From: Zea mays
Lineage: Eukaryota > Streptophyta > Magnoliopsida > Poales > Poaceae
DNA: 64,000 nt
NCBI RefSeq assembly: GCF_902167145.1
Contig: NC_050101.1
Coordinates: forward strand, 131,842,990 to 131,906,989
Direction of reading: 5' to 3'
Under the pieces are notes generated by a model that was not told where the DNA came from, searched no databases, and saw nothing but the letters and a program-made list of their open reading frames with translations. Below, piece by piece: positions 44,886 through 54,417 of this stretch; positions within the stretch are counted from its first letter, which is position 1, and each line of letters starts with the position of its first letter. Position numbers and translations under genes: made by a program.

Positions 44886-45000
44886 CTGTATTTCAAAACA
44901 GCTGGGGCAACAATGTATTCTGTAAAGTGGAAGTATGTCATCAATAAAGAGAGATTTCAAAGATACTCGGCTCGTTTACGATTGACTTGCATTCTTACTT

Positions 45001-45720
45001 AACTCGGGGTGACCACTATGCCCTACGAACGGAGCAATCGACTTAAGTCGGCAACGACTTAAGGCGGTGCAACATGCTCACGCCTACTTAACTCGGGGTG
45101 ACCTCTATGCCCTACGAACGGAGCAATCGACTTAAGTCGGCAACGACTTAAGGCGGTGCAACATGCTCACGCCTACTTAACTCGGGGTGACCACTATGCC
45201 CTACGAATGGAGCAATCGACTTAAGTCGGCAACGACTTAAGGCGGTGCAACATGCTCACGCCTACTTAATTCGGGGTGACCTCTATGCCCTACGAACGGA
45301 GCAATCGACTTAAGTCGGCAACGACTTAAGGCGGTGCAACATGCTCACGCCTACTTAACTCGGGGTGACCTCTATGACCTACGAACGGAGCAATCGACTT
45401 AAGTCGGCAACGACTTAAGGCGGTGCAACATGCTCACGCCTACTTAACTCGGGGTGACCTCTATGCCCTACGAACGGAGCAATCGACTTAAGTCGGCAAC
45501 GACTTAAGGCGGTGCAACATGCTCACGCCTACTTAACTCGGGGTGACCACTATGCCCTACAAACGGAGCAATCGACTTAAGTCGGCAGCGACTTAAGGCG
45601 GTGCAACATGCTCACGCTTACTTAAATCGGGGTGACCACTATGCCCTAATAACGAAGCTATCGGCTAAAGTCAGTGGTGGCTTAAGCCGGTGCAGCATAC
45701 TCGCGCCTATATAACTCAGG
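45001..45720. repeat. 89-bp tandem array, Tat-B
   Basis: Eight units starting at 45001, 45090, 45179, 45268 and so on, exactly 89 bp apart. Each contains the palindrome CTTAAGTCG-GCAA-CGACTTAAG (9-bp stem; GCAA, or once GCAG, as loop). It lies between the pol stop and the 3' end of the antisense gene. Tat-C has the same array with the same period. Confidence 0.93.
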
Positions 45721-45895
45721 GGATGACTTCCATATCCCGCAAACAAATTTCATAATGCGGCAGTACCACAAACTTACGAACCAATAAATTCTGATACAAT
45801 ATGAGAGTAATTATGTCATTCGAATGATAAGCTGGTGTCTTCTAACAAATACTTGATCACGCTAACCGCGCGCTTAGAGCACGCAAAATGTCTCT

Positions 45896-46357
45896 CTATT
45901 TTCCAATGTCTTTCTCAGGAACGACCGACGAAGAAGGGCGATTCGAGGAATCGGGGGCAGCATTCACGTCGGCCTTTATGTCTTCAGGAACAACCACGCC
46001 GGGTCTCCTCATCAAGATTCGTCCCGCCCGAATAGCCTTGTCCATGGCTTTATCGCGCTGGGCTTTGAGAGTAGCAGCAGTTTCTTCGGCAACTTTAGCA
46101 GCCAGCTGATCAGCCTCTAACTCCTGGGCAATGGATTTCTTAGAAGCTCGGAGTCCTTTGATGGTGGCATTCTTTGCTGATATCAATTGCTTAAGGCGGG
46201 TCACTTCGTCCGCAGATTCTTGCAGCCTACAACGCTGATTGTTCAGTTCCTCCATTGTAAAGCGGTGACTCCTCTCCAAGATGGTCAGCGAGTTGCTGGA
46301 ATCACGATACAATCTGTCTAGATTGTCACGAGAAGCAGCAAGGATACGTTTTTCTTC
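45896..46357 (-). CDS. antisense spliced gene, exon 4 (coiled coil)
   Basis: Last exon, 462 bp including TAG at 45896-45898, acceptor TTTGCAG before 46357. It encodes a long heptad-like helix (LAASRDNLDRLYRD, LERSHRFTMEEL, RLKQLISAKNATIKGL, DKAMDKAIRAG) and then a short polar tail ending PEKDIGK. The Tat-C copy has the same exon length, 462 bp. Likely a dimerisation region; function unknown. Confidence 0.8.
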   Translation of the reverse strand, partial: EEKRILAASRDNLDRLYRDSSNSLTILERSHRFTMEELNNQRCRLQESADEVTRLKQLISAKNATIKGLRASKKSIAQELEADQLAAKVAEETAATLKAQRDKAMDKAIRAGRILMRRPGVVVPEDIKADVNAAPDSSNRPSSSVVPEKDIGK

Positions 46358-46438
46358 CTGCAAACAAAAATCAACTCCTTCAGAAACCAAGCAAGTAATA
46401 AAAAACATAGCAAGGCAAGTCACGGTTTTGTAAGTTAC

Positions 46439-46626
46439 CTTTTCAGAGTCAAGCCGAGCATGAAGAGAAGAACTCAGGGCATTGGCGTCATCCAAAGCAG
46501 CGGAGACCTGATTTAGTTCAGTTTGGCTCTGAAGATACTTCTCCTCGAAGTCAGCGCACCGTTGAGCCATTTCAGCCTGATCTCGGGAATGTTTTTCCTC
46601 AAGAACTGCAATCTGCCGAGTCATTC
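46439..46626 (-). CDS. antisense spliced gene, exon 3
   Basis: 188 bp between an AG acceptor (GATAG) and a GTAACT donor. It encodes coiled-coil sequence (AVLEEKHSRDQAEM, FEEKYLQSQTELNQVS). With the 1-nt phase left by exon 2 it totals a whole number of codons. Confidence 0.75.
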
Positions 46627-46708
46627 CTATCAAGAGGTAATCAAACAAAATGAGGTCAGAAGGTAAAACAGTCCACGAACAAAGGCGAAGAAGAAAAAGG
46701 GCACTAAC

Positions 46709-46841
46709 CAGCGTTAGTTGCCTCCAACTCGGATACACGACGATGAAGCGACACTGGATTCCAACGCTCAAGAGACGAAGCCACTTCTGGGATGGAAGCA
46801 CCCTGTGATCTCAGCTGGCCGGCCATCCCATCCACCAAAGC
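46709..46841 (-). CDS. antisense spliced gene, exon 2
   Basis: 133 bp between an ATCAG acceptor and a GTTAGT donor. It begins ALVDGMAGQLRSQGAS. The Tat-C copy has an exon of exactly 133 bp with the same borders and the same first residues. Confidence 0.8.
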
Positions 46842-46917
46842 CTGATGAGAAGAACAGGTGAACATAATGACAAAAGTTCATGCAACGTAAAGATCAAGCT
46901 AAAGTACAGCACAGTAC
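46842..46917 (-). other. intron 1 of the antisense gene
   Basis: 76 bp, GT...AG (GTACTG to CATCAG). The Tat-C intron at the same codon position is 75 bp with different sequence. Confidence 0.75.
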
Positions 46918-49161
46918 CTGGAGGTTGGAAAAGAACGAAGGGATCCCCAAATCAGGAGAAATCAGCTGATAACCAGGTGCAAGACCACCACCCGAAGCAG
47001 CTTGCAACGGACCAGTAGGAATCAGCTCAGTGCCTTCAACAGAGCCAAACGCCAGATCAGCGGGAATGCTGCCCTCTAAAGCGACTCCCTGATCCAGAGA
47101 TTGGGCTACCACCATGCAGCCAGAATGTGGAGGCGAACCCGCATGAACGTCCATGGAGGTGCAGGAAGGAGACCCTGCTCGGGCACCCTCGGGGGCTGGG
47201 TCATAGTTGGCACTGCCCACTTGAGCCGGATCATCCCCGGCAGCACCCTCGGGGGCTAGGCAGTGGCTTACATTCTTCACCCGAGCTAAGTCATCCCCGG
47301 CGACACCCTCGGGGGCTGGGCATGTGTCAGCACCATTCTTGAGGTCTAGGCTCTCCGCAGTAACCACCTCTAAGGTTGACGGGCCTTCAGCCACTTCCAT
47401 GGAACCAGGACAATCCAAGTCAGCATCCCGACCCTCGAGATCGCGCTCTAAGGTCGACGAGGCACGGGATGACCTCAACCCAGCATCAGGCACGGCAGCG
47501 CAAGTTTCTGTTGCATTATCATCCACTGGCTCTGATAACAAGTCCTCTTGGACCATATCCTCAAGGGTTTGATCAAAGTTGGCCAGGGACAGTTCTTGCA
47601 GACCAATGAGGGCAGACAAAGCAGGAGAAGGAACTCCACTACTTCCACCGCTGGCGATAAACTGCCGACTGTTTTTCCGAGTTAAAGGAGCTTCATTTTC
47701 TTCCTCCTCATCTTCCACAGTGACAACACAAGCAGCACCCCCATTGGGATCAGCAGCAGTTTGGGTACACCCATTGGGGTCAGCGTCAGTAAGGCCAGTT
47801 GCAGGCACTTCTTTAGCAGCAGGAACTAAGGTACCGGCGTCCTCATCAAAACTGGATACCCGCCGGAGGCGTCTTCTCTTCTTCTTTTGCTCATCAGCAG
47901 AAGGCTCAGGCTGACTGGTTCGGCTAGGGCGCCTCGGGCGAGTACTGACAGGTTTCGGGACTTCCAAAGTTGTATCAACCTCTGAAAGGGGCACCACTGC
48001 CAACGTACCAACGGGAGCAGCGTCGGATGAATCCTCAGCTAACAGATCAAGCATGTCATTTATGTCCGCATCACTGGGGTTCAGGGGCACTTCAAAATAA
48101 ACCTGCCGTTCATCATCAGGAATCTCCCCAAGCGAAGCAACCAAAGTACTGACCTCTTCAGCAGAGGGTCGCACTCTAAGGCCCAAATTGCCATCAGTCA
48201 CAGGCGGATTTGACACAAAAAGGGTGAAAGCTTTGGGAGGAGGTAGGTTCCAGGCCGAGTATGCCACTGGAGCACCAACGTTTGAAACCTTACCCCTGAG
48301 AATCATTTCAAGTCGGCTCACCAAGTCTACAGAAGGAATTCTCCTATTGGTAACCCGAGTTGAGTCGGCTAGCCCTCGATACAGATATGCCGGATAGGCC
48401 CTGTCTTTTAGTGGCTGAATGTTCTTGAAAACAAAGTCAGTGACCACAGCTTCAGCAGTTAGACCTCTCTCTTTCAGCAGTCCAACTTCAGCTAGCAACA
48501 CACCTGCCTCAGCCACTTCCTGATCTGTGGGAGACTCGGTCCAGCTCGGAGTGCGGACGTCTTGCTGTCTTCCCGACCGGGAGGGGAGAGAATTTCCATA
48601 ATTATCAACTATGAACCACTCTAGACGCCACCCCTTAATGCTATCCTTGAGGGGAATCTCAAGATACTCAGTTTTCCGCCCACGACGCATCTCCAAACTG
48701 GCACCTCCGACCAACTGATGTTGTCCCCCGGCCATCCCAGGGCGACAATGATACAGATACTTCCATAAACCGAAATGCGGCAGCACGCCGAGAAAGGCTT
48801 CACATAAGTGGACGAAAATGGAGATTTGCAGAATGGAATTAGGGTTCAAATGGGTCAAGTTGATGTGATAGAAATCAAGGAGGCCGCGGAAAAAAGGAGA
48901 GATGGGAAGGCCGAGGCCGCGGAGAAGAAAAGGAGCGTAAACTACAGACTCGTGGGTATCCTCTGTTGGGACAGTAGTCCCGTGGCAAATCTGCCAAGAA
49001 CAGAGTTCCCGCGGAGGAAGAACCCCGATGGAGACGAGGTGGAGAAGTTCAGCTTCGGAAACAATGGACATATGGTTACCTGCGAAGGGCAACTGGCTGT
49101 TGGGGTCGATTGGAGGGATCACCGCAGCAGACGAGCTCGCAGTTTTCCTCTTGGGCGCCAT
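46918..49161 (-). CDS. antisense spliced gene, exon 1 (putative gypsy-type transposon domain)
   Basis: 748 codons from ATG 49161 to the GTACTG donor after 46918; joined to exons 2-4 the frame is open for 1,008 codons. It starts MAPKRK (basic, possibly nuclear). Residues about 55-145 carry the LCSWQIC, FFRGLLDFY, HLNPNSILQISIFVHLCEA and GLWKYLY pattern that I recognise as the plant 'putative gypsy type transposon' domain (PF04195-like), a domain of unknown function. An acidic, Ser-rich middle follows, with another basic cluster (KKKRRRLRR) and 60-bp coding repeats around APEGVAGDD (47180-47320). It lies opposite the sense RNA of the element, after the acidic-protein gene on the same strand. 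The intact frame next to a damaged gag suggests selection; that is inference. Confidence 0.82.
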
Positions 49162-49444
49162 CTCGATTTTTACCAGCGAGCAGAGCAGGAGGCGAATGGC
49201 AGAGAAGATTCAGATGCGGGAATGCAAGAACTAGGGCACGGAAAGCAAAGGCGGCTAAAAGCGCAACTCTTATGGGATATTCTCGAGCCAGATACCGTTT
49301 CAAAAAGCGCCCAGTCATCACCTGGCGGTTATTTCCGAAACCCCAGCATGCCACGTGGTCATCCGGCAGTTATTTCCAAAAAAGCCGACGTGCCACTTCA
49401 TCACTCGGTTATCATCCCTCAAAATAACTCATGCGGCCGGCTAT

Positions 49445-50525
49445 CACTCGGCGTTGACTCTAAAACGGTGATTTCATATTCAGTCGCTCGGCATTACTTC
49501 TAAAATGCCGACGTCGACCTTCAGTCACTCGGCGTTGCCTCTAAAACGCTGATCTCGTGTTCAATCGCTCGGCATTACTTCTAAAATGCCGACGTCGACC
49601 TTCAATCACTCGGCGTTGCCTCTAAAACGCTGACCTCGTATTCAATCGCTCGGCATTACTTCTAAAATGCCGACGTCGACCTTCAATCACTCGGCGTTGC
49701 CTCTAAAACGCTGACCTCGTATTCGACCGCTCGGCATTACTTCTAAAATGACGACGTCGACCTTCAATCACTCGGCGTTGCCTCTAAAACGCTGATCTCG
49801 TGTTCGATCGCTCGGCATTACTTCTAAAATGTCGACGACGACCTTCAGTCACTCGGCGTTGACTCTAAAACGGTGATTTCATATTCAGTCGCTCGGCATT
49901 ACTTCTAAAATGCCGACGTCGACCTTCAGTCACTCGGCGTTGCCTCTAAAACGCTGATCTCGTGTTCAATCGCTCGGCATTACTTCTAAAATGCCGACGT
50001 CGACCTTCAATCACTCGGCGTTGCCTCTAAAACGCTGACCTCATATTCAATCGCTCGGCATTACTTCTAAAATGCCGACGTCGACCTTCAATCACTCGGC
50101 GTTGCGTCTAAAACGCTGACCTCGTATTCGACCGCTCGGCATTACTTCTAAAATGACGACGTCGACCTTCAATCACTCGGCGTTGCCTCTAAAACGCTGA
50201 TCTCGTGTTCGATCGCTCGGCATTACTTCTAAAATGCCGACGACGACCTTCAGTCACTCGGCGTTGCCTCTAAAACGCTGATCTCGTGTTCAATCGCTCG
50301 GCATTACTTCTAAAATGCCGACGTCGACCTTCAGTCACTCGGCGTTGCCTCTAAAACGCTGATCTCGTGTTCAATCGCTCGGCATTACTTCTAAAATGCC
50401 GACGTCGACCTTCACTCACTCGGCGTTGCCTCTAAAACGCTGATCTCGTGTTCGGTTGCTTGGTATTACTTCTAAAAAGCTGACGTCGACCTTCAATCGT
50501 TCGGCGTTGTTTCTAAAACGCCGAT
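49445..50525. repeat. 81-bp tandem array, Tat-B
   Basis: Thirteen full periods of exactly 81 bp. Each unit is a dimer of two related halves (about 41 and 40 bp), one with CTCGGCGTTGCCTCTAAAACG and one with CTCGGCATTACTTCTAAAATG. Half-units can fold (CGGCAT...ATGCCG around ten bases). It lies upstream of the large antisense gene. Tat-C has no such array at the equivalent place (55900-56400). Confidence 0.93.
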
Positions 50526-50821
50526 ACCGACTGCAAGACTACTCGGCAGCTACTTCTGGAGGCGTCAGTATGATGCATAAGTTATTCATCTACTGTCTCA
50601 AAAGAATCAGTTCTATAATAAGGGAAAGCAAGTCATCGAGAAGGGGCCAACGTCATTTTTTCATTAAAGGGAAGATAATAAGCTTACAAACCAACTCTTT
50701 GCGAGTTGGTGCTTCCCTACTATTACTACATTACTACTACTACTATACTACACTATACTACTCTACATTACTACTACATTATTCTAACTACACTATACTA
50801 ATATCTAAAGACCAGTGGCGT

Positions 50822-51271
50822 TTAGCCACTGGCCTTGCTGCTGCTGCCGTTGCCGCCGCCGCCCCTGGTGCTGCCCTTGCTGCTGCCGCCTCTGGTGCTG
50901 CCTGTGCTGCTGCCGCCTCTGGTGCTGCCCTTGTCGCCGCTGCCCCCGCCGCTGCCGCTGCCGTCACCGTCGCCACCGTCGTCGTCGTCGTCGTCATCCG
51001 TTTCCTCGCCGTCGTCCGAGTCCTCCTCGTCCGAGGAGAACTCCGACTCATCCGAGCCCTCGAGCCCGGAGCGCTCGACGGCCCGGATGTACGTCCAGAC
51101 TTCCGCGGCAATCCCCTGGGAGTCGTCTGAATCATTAGACGACGCCAGGGGAGAGACGGGAGCCGGAGATCCCTCGGACTCGGAGGAGAACTCCTCCTCC
51201 GAGTACTCTGAGTCGCCGAAGTCCTCCGACGGAGGAGTCGGCTCACGCTTGCGTTTGTTACTCTTGCCCAT
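50822..51271 (-). CDS. antisense small acidic protein, Tat-B
   Basis: 149 residues from ATG 51271 to TAA at 50822-50824. The basic start MGKSNKRKREP is followed by a Ser/Glu/Asp-rich part (SEDFGDSEYSEEEFSSESEG), the conserved hydrophobic stretch GIAAEVWTYIRAVE, an aspartate run, and a Gly/Ser-rich tail of degenerate GGSSKGSTR repeats. A homologue with the same start, the same VWTYIRAVE stretch and a similar end (SSKASGK) is in Tat-C (55441-55899), so it is a conserved gene, not a chance ORF. A TATA box lies 82 bp before the ATG. Function unknown; acidic low-complexity proteins with a basic end can bind chromatin, which is only a guess. I chose the ATG shared with Tat-C rather than the upstream one at 51346. 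Confidence 0.8.
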   Translation of the reverse strand: MGKSNKRKREPTPPSEDFGDSEYSEEEFSSESEGSPAPVSPLASSNDSDDSQGIAAEVWTYIRAVERSGLEGSDESEFSSDEEDSDDGEETDDDDDDDGGDGDGSGSGGGSGDKGSTRGGSSTGSTRGGSSKGSTRGGGGNGSSSKASG

Positions 51272-51352
51272 GGCGGAAGCAGACAGAAGGGAAGAGAAGG
51301 ATGCAGTAAAGAACAGCGAAGAGATGTGAAAAAACCAGAGGAGCAACGGCGT

Positions 51353-51360
51353 TATTTATA
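51353..51360 (-). promoter_or_regulatory. TATA box of the antisense acidic gene, Tat-B
   Basis: The complement reads TATAAATA, in the context TTCTATAAATAAC. It aligns with the Tat-C site at 55349-55356. Confidence 0.7.
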
Positions 51361-51399
51361 GAAGGGAAAGGCAACCGCTCACCTCCAACCGTGGTCACT

Positions 51400-51962
51400 G
51401 AACAGTCGCAAAGCATTCAATAAGCACTTCCACCCGTCTGGAGACACGTCAGGCGGCTAACGCCGTTTCATGCAACACTACACCCATTGGGACTCCAGTC
51501 AACAGCGCAAAGGATATGATTACACTAGCCGTCCCATCACATTACTACTCAGAAGCAGCCGGATAAAACACTCAGCGTACCAAGCCGTCCCTTGCCCACA
51601 CCCATTGGGGGGGACGCCCAGGAATTATCAGTATATTTTCAAAACGGTCACATCCGTGCAGGGCACGCAGTAAATACCTCAAGACAAAAATGAGATATCA
51701 GTAAGGATCAGAGGAAAGCCAAATATGGCCAGCAAAGTACAAGATATGGCCGACAGAAGCGACGCAAAGACTAGACAGAGAACGTCCAATCACTCGCAGA
51801 AGCAAATAAATTGCATTACCTAGCAAGATATGGATGGATTGCAAACTCGGCTGCTAAAGACAAAATATATGCTGACCTCTGCAGCAAAATATTGATGACA
51901 TAATGCTGACCTCCAAAGCATAATGCAAATATCTTCATGCCGATTTTTACAAACGAAAGGAA
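51400..51962 (+). other. Tat-B spacer between antisense promoter and hairpin modules
   Basis: No gene. It contains ACACCCATTGGG near 51479 and 51598, the motif repeated in the hairpin modules. It is the presumed upstream region of the antisense acidic gene. Confidence 0.45.
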
Positions 51963-52420
51963 GACCTTCGAATGGATTATCCTTAAAAAATCCATTTGAA
52001 GGTCGGGGGCTACACCCATTGGGTGCACCTCCGGTGCACCCCATGGATTATCATTCCAAGCCGAGATAGCGCCAACTTCTAAGGCGAGGGACAAGATCAA
52101 AAGACCAACCCTCAACCAAGACGCAGGGGCACAAATGGAGATAATTTCCGGGAAAGACCTTCGAGTAGATTGTTTTCTAAAATCTACTCAAAGGTCGGGG
52201 GCTACACCCATTGGGTGCACCTCCGGTGCACCCAATGAAGTTCAGAATCCTACAAATTGAAATGCCAACCTCTAAGGCACCAGCATGAAATTAAGCCTCG
52301 GTCAAATGAGTGATCGGAGCAAGAGAAGACAGCAGGAAGACTTTCTTCTTCAAAACACCTGCAAGTTGGACCTGGGATCTTTGGGCTGATTACTTCTAAA
52401 TTAGCCCAAAGATCGGGGGC
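51963..52420 (+). repeat. Tat-B 3'-end hairpin + polypurine modules (three)
   Basis: Module a: arms 51963-51976 and 51991-52004, then GGGGGCT, then a 14-bp palindrome at 52016-52046. Module b: arms 52156-52171 and 52181-52196, GGGGGCT, and a perfect palindrome with arms 52209-52221 and 52225-52237. Module c: arms 52376-52390 and 52400-52414, then GGGGGCT directly against the 3' LTR. Each arm pair has one mismatch at most, yet the three stems have different sequences. Module c contains the likely polypurine tract. Confidence 0.75.
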
Positions 52421-52421
52421 T

Positions 52422-53050
52422 TGTGGGGGATAGATATCCCCCAGGTCCACTAAAGGAGTAAAAGACCTCACGAAAGGACCAAAGGCCCAATAAATCATGA
52501 GGTCATTCCTTCGTGAGCCTGGGGAGAAACAACCAACAAAGCAGAGAAGACGTAAGACCGGATTGGTGCAAACCCGGACGGCCCACAACGTCGAATGAGT
52601 AAATCGCAATAGAGACCCGACTTTCCCGCGTTGGAGCCCTCATGCAACGGAGCCATGCGAGGATAAGTCGGCGAAGGTTACGTAGGGATAAACTCAAGAT
52701 GTTCACTACCTTTTAGCTACTTGTTGTTATCATATCCACATGTACTGCCCCACGGTCGAGTATATAAGGCCTAGGGGGCACCCCTTCAGATCGATCGACC
52801 CTATCTTATTTAGCCACCCACCTCAACTCTCCGTGTCTTCAACCCAGAGAGCCCTCTTGTAACCTCGTTCACATACTCACAAGGACGTAGGGTGTTACGC
52901 ATTTCTAAGCGGCCCGAACCTGTAAATCTTGTCCACTGTCCCTCGTGTGATCGGCACGAACCATTTTGCTACAGTCGTCGACACTGTCCTACTCCTAAAA
53001 ACACCTTGAGGGACAACCCCGGGTGTGCGGTCGGACCCAAAACACCGACA
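52422..53050 (+). repeat. Tat-B 3' LTR
   Basis: Near-identical to 38202-38828. It is preceded by the GATCGGGGGCT polypurine-like tract. Confidence 0.95.
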
Positions 53051-53055
53051 GGTGC

Positions 53056-53406
53056 CCCCTAGGCCTTATATACTCGACCGTGGGCCATTACATGCGGATA
53101 TGATAACAACGTGTGCCTAAGTAATAGTGAACCGACTAAGCCTATCTTCCTATAATTCTGCCGACTTATCGCTATTCAGTTCCGACGCTTGAGGACGCAG
53201 CGCGGGAAAGTTGGGTCACTGCTGTGGATGACGCTCAAATCCATTGGGCCGTCTAGGCTCGAGTTGATCCAATCTCGCGTTGATCCACTTCGCCAGACGT
53301 CCCTCTCCAGGCCCACAAAGGGATGGTCTTGCGAAATATTGGGCCCAAAGCCTTTCGCGAGGTCTTCTAGCCTTCTAGTGGACCCGAGGGATATCTGTCC
53401 CCCACA
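53056..53406 (-). repeat. Tat-C 3' LTR, right segment
   Basis: Resumes after the second GGTGC (53051-53055) and ends CTGTCCCCCACA. With Tat-B removed the LTR is about 625 bp, nearly the same length as the Tat-B LTRs (627 and 629 bp). Confidence 0.85.
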
Positions 53407-53956
53407 AGCCCCCAATCTTTGAGTTGATTTTGAAACAATCGGCCCAAAGATTCTAGGTCCAGCTTGCAGTTTTTGATTTTGATAAGGAATGCCTTGAAAA
53501 TAGGCCTATCGAGGTGTTGCTTCTGAACTCTGAGTAACTCGGTAATACGATCTTCTGTTATCCTCTCCTGTCATTATTCATCGGTCTTCGCTTTATTCTT
53601 CAGAAATCGGTGCTCTGTCTCGGGCTTATGCTTTGGAGATCAGCATTCTACTCTCAGTGCACCCAATGGGTGTAGCCCCCGAGCTTTGAGTGGATTACTG
53701 AGAATAATCCACTTGAAGGTCTTCATCTCAAGCTTTTTTAGAAATCATTTTCATCTTCATCTCATGCCTTAGAAATCAGCATTGTTTTATCTTCATCTCA
53801 TGCTTTGGAAATCATCATTTTATCTTTAGTTCATGCCTTAGAGATCAGCATTCTGTCTTTTGGGGTTAATGATTCATTGGGTGCACCGGAGGTGCACTCA
53901 ATGGGTGTAGCCCCCGAGCTTTGAGTGGATTACTGAAAATAATCCACTCAAAGGTC
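53407..53956 (-). repeat. Tat-C 3'-end hairpin modules (three)
   Basis: Reading from the LTR: AGCCCCC and a hairpin (arms 53414-53429 and 53437-53452); AGCCCCCGAG and a hairpin (53681-53696 and 53706-53721); AGCCCCCGAG and a hairpin (53916-53931 and 53941-53956), the last preceded by an imperfect palindrome at 53874-53902. The mirrored order and spacing match Tat-B. Confidence 0.7.
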
Positions 53957-54417
53957 TTCATCTCATGCTTTTAGAAATCATCCTTTTATCTTCGTCAAAT
54001 GCCTTAGAATTCAGCATTATATCATCAGCTTTATGCTTTAGAGATCAGCATACGATTTTGCCTTTGAGATCAACAACGTGGTCTACCCATGTCGTGTTAG
54101 GTTTGAAATTTATTTGATTTGCGACAGATTGGACATCCGGTAGATGGCTCTTGGCTGGTCTTCATTTCGCTTCGTGCTTCAATGCTTCTGCTGATTAGAC
54201 TTGTACTTCAGCAGCTATTTTTGGCTTTCCTCCGATCTCCATCGATATCTTCCTTCTGTCTTGATACATTCATTGCGTATACTGTATGGATGTGACTGCT
54301 TGGGAAAATCTATTGAAAATTCCTGGACATCCCCCCAATGGGTGTAGGCAAGGGACGGCTTGGTGCGCTGAGCGTTTAACAAACTGCCCCTGAGTAGTAA
54401 CTTGATGTGACCGCGGG

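Larger units (their letters stand above)
38202..53050 (+). mobile_element. Tat-B: complete Tat-lineage retrotransposon with antisense genes
   Basis: 14,849 bp with LTRs 38202-38828 and 52422-53050, target duplication GGTGC on both sides, a primer binding site, one gag-pol frame and a 7.5-kb 3' region with an opposite-strand cassette. By eye the LTRs differ at about ten positions plus a 2-bp indel (roughly 98.4% identity). At the commonly used grass LTR rate that is well under a million years, which is inference. It sits in the LTR of a relative (Tat-C) in the opposite orientation. Confidence 0.95.

Noticed and set aside
45001..50525. Regular arrays that superficially resemble CRISPR arrays
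   Set aside because: Units are contiguous direct repeats of 89 and 81 bp without variable spacers, inside a plant retrotransposon.
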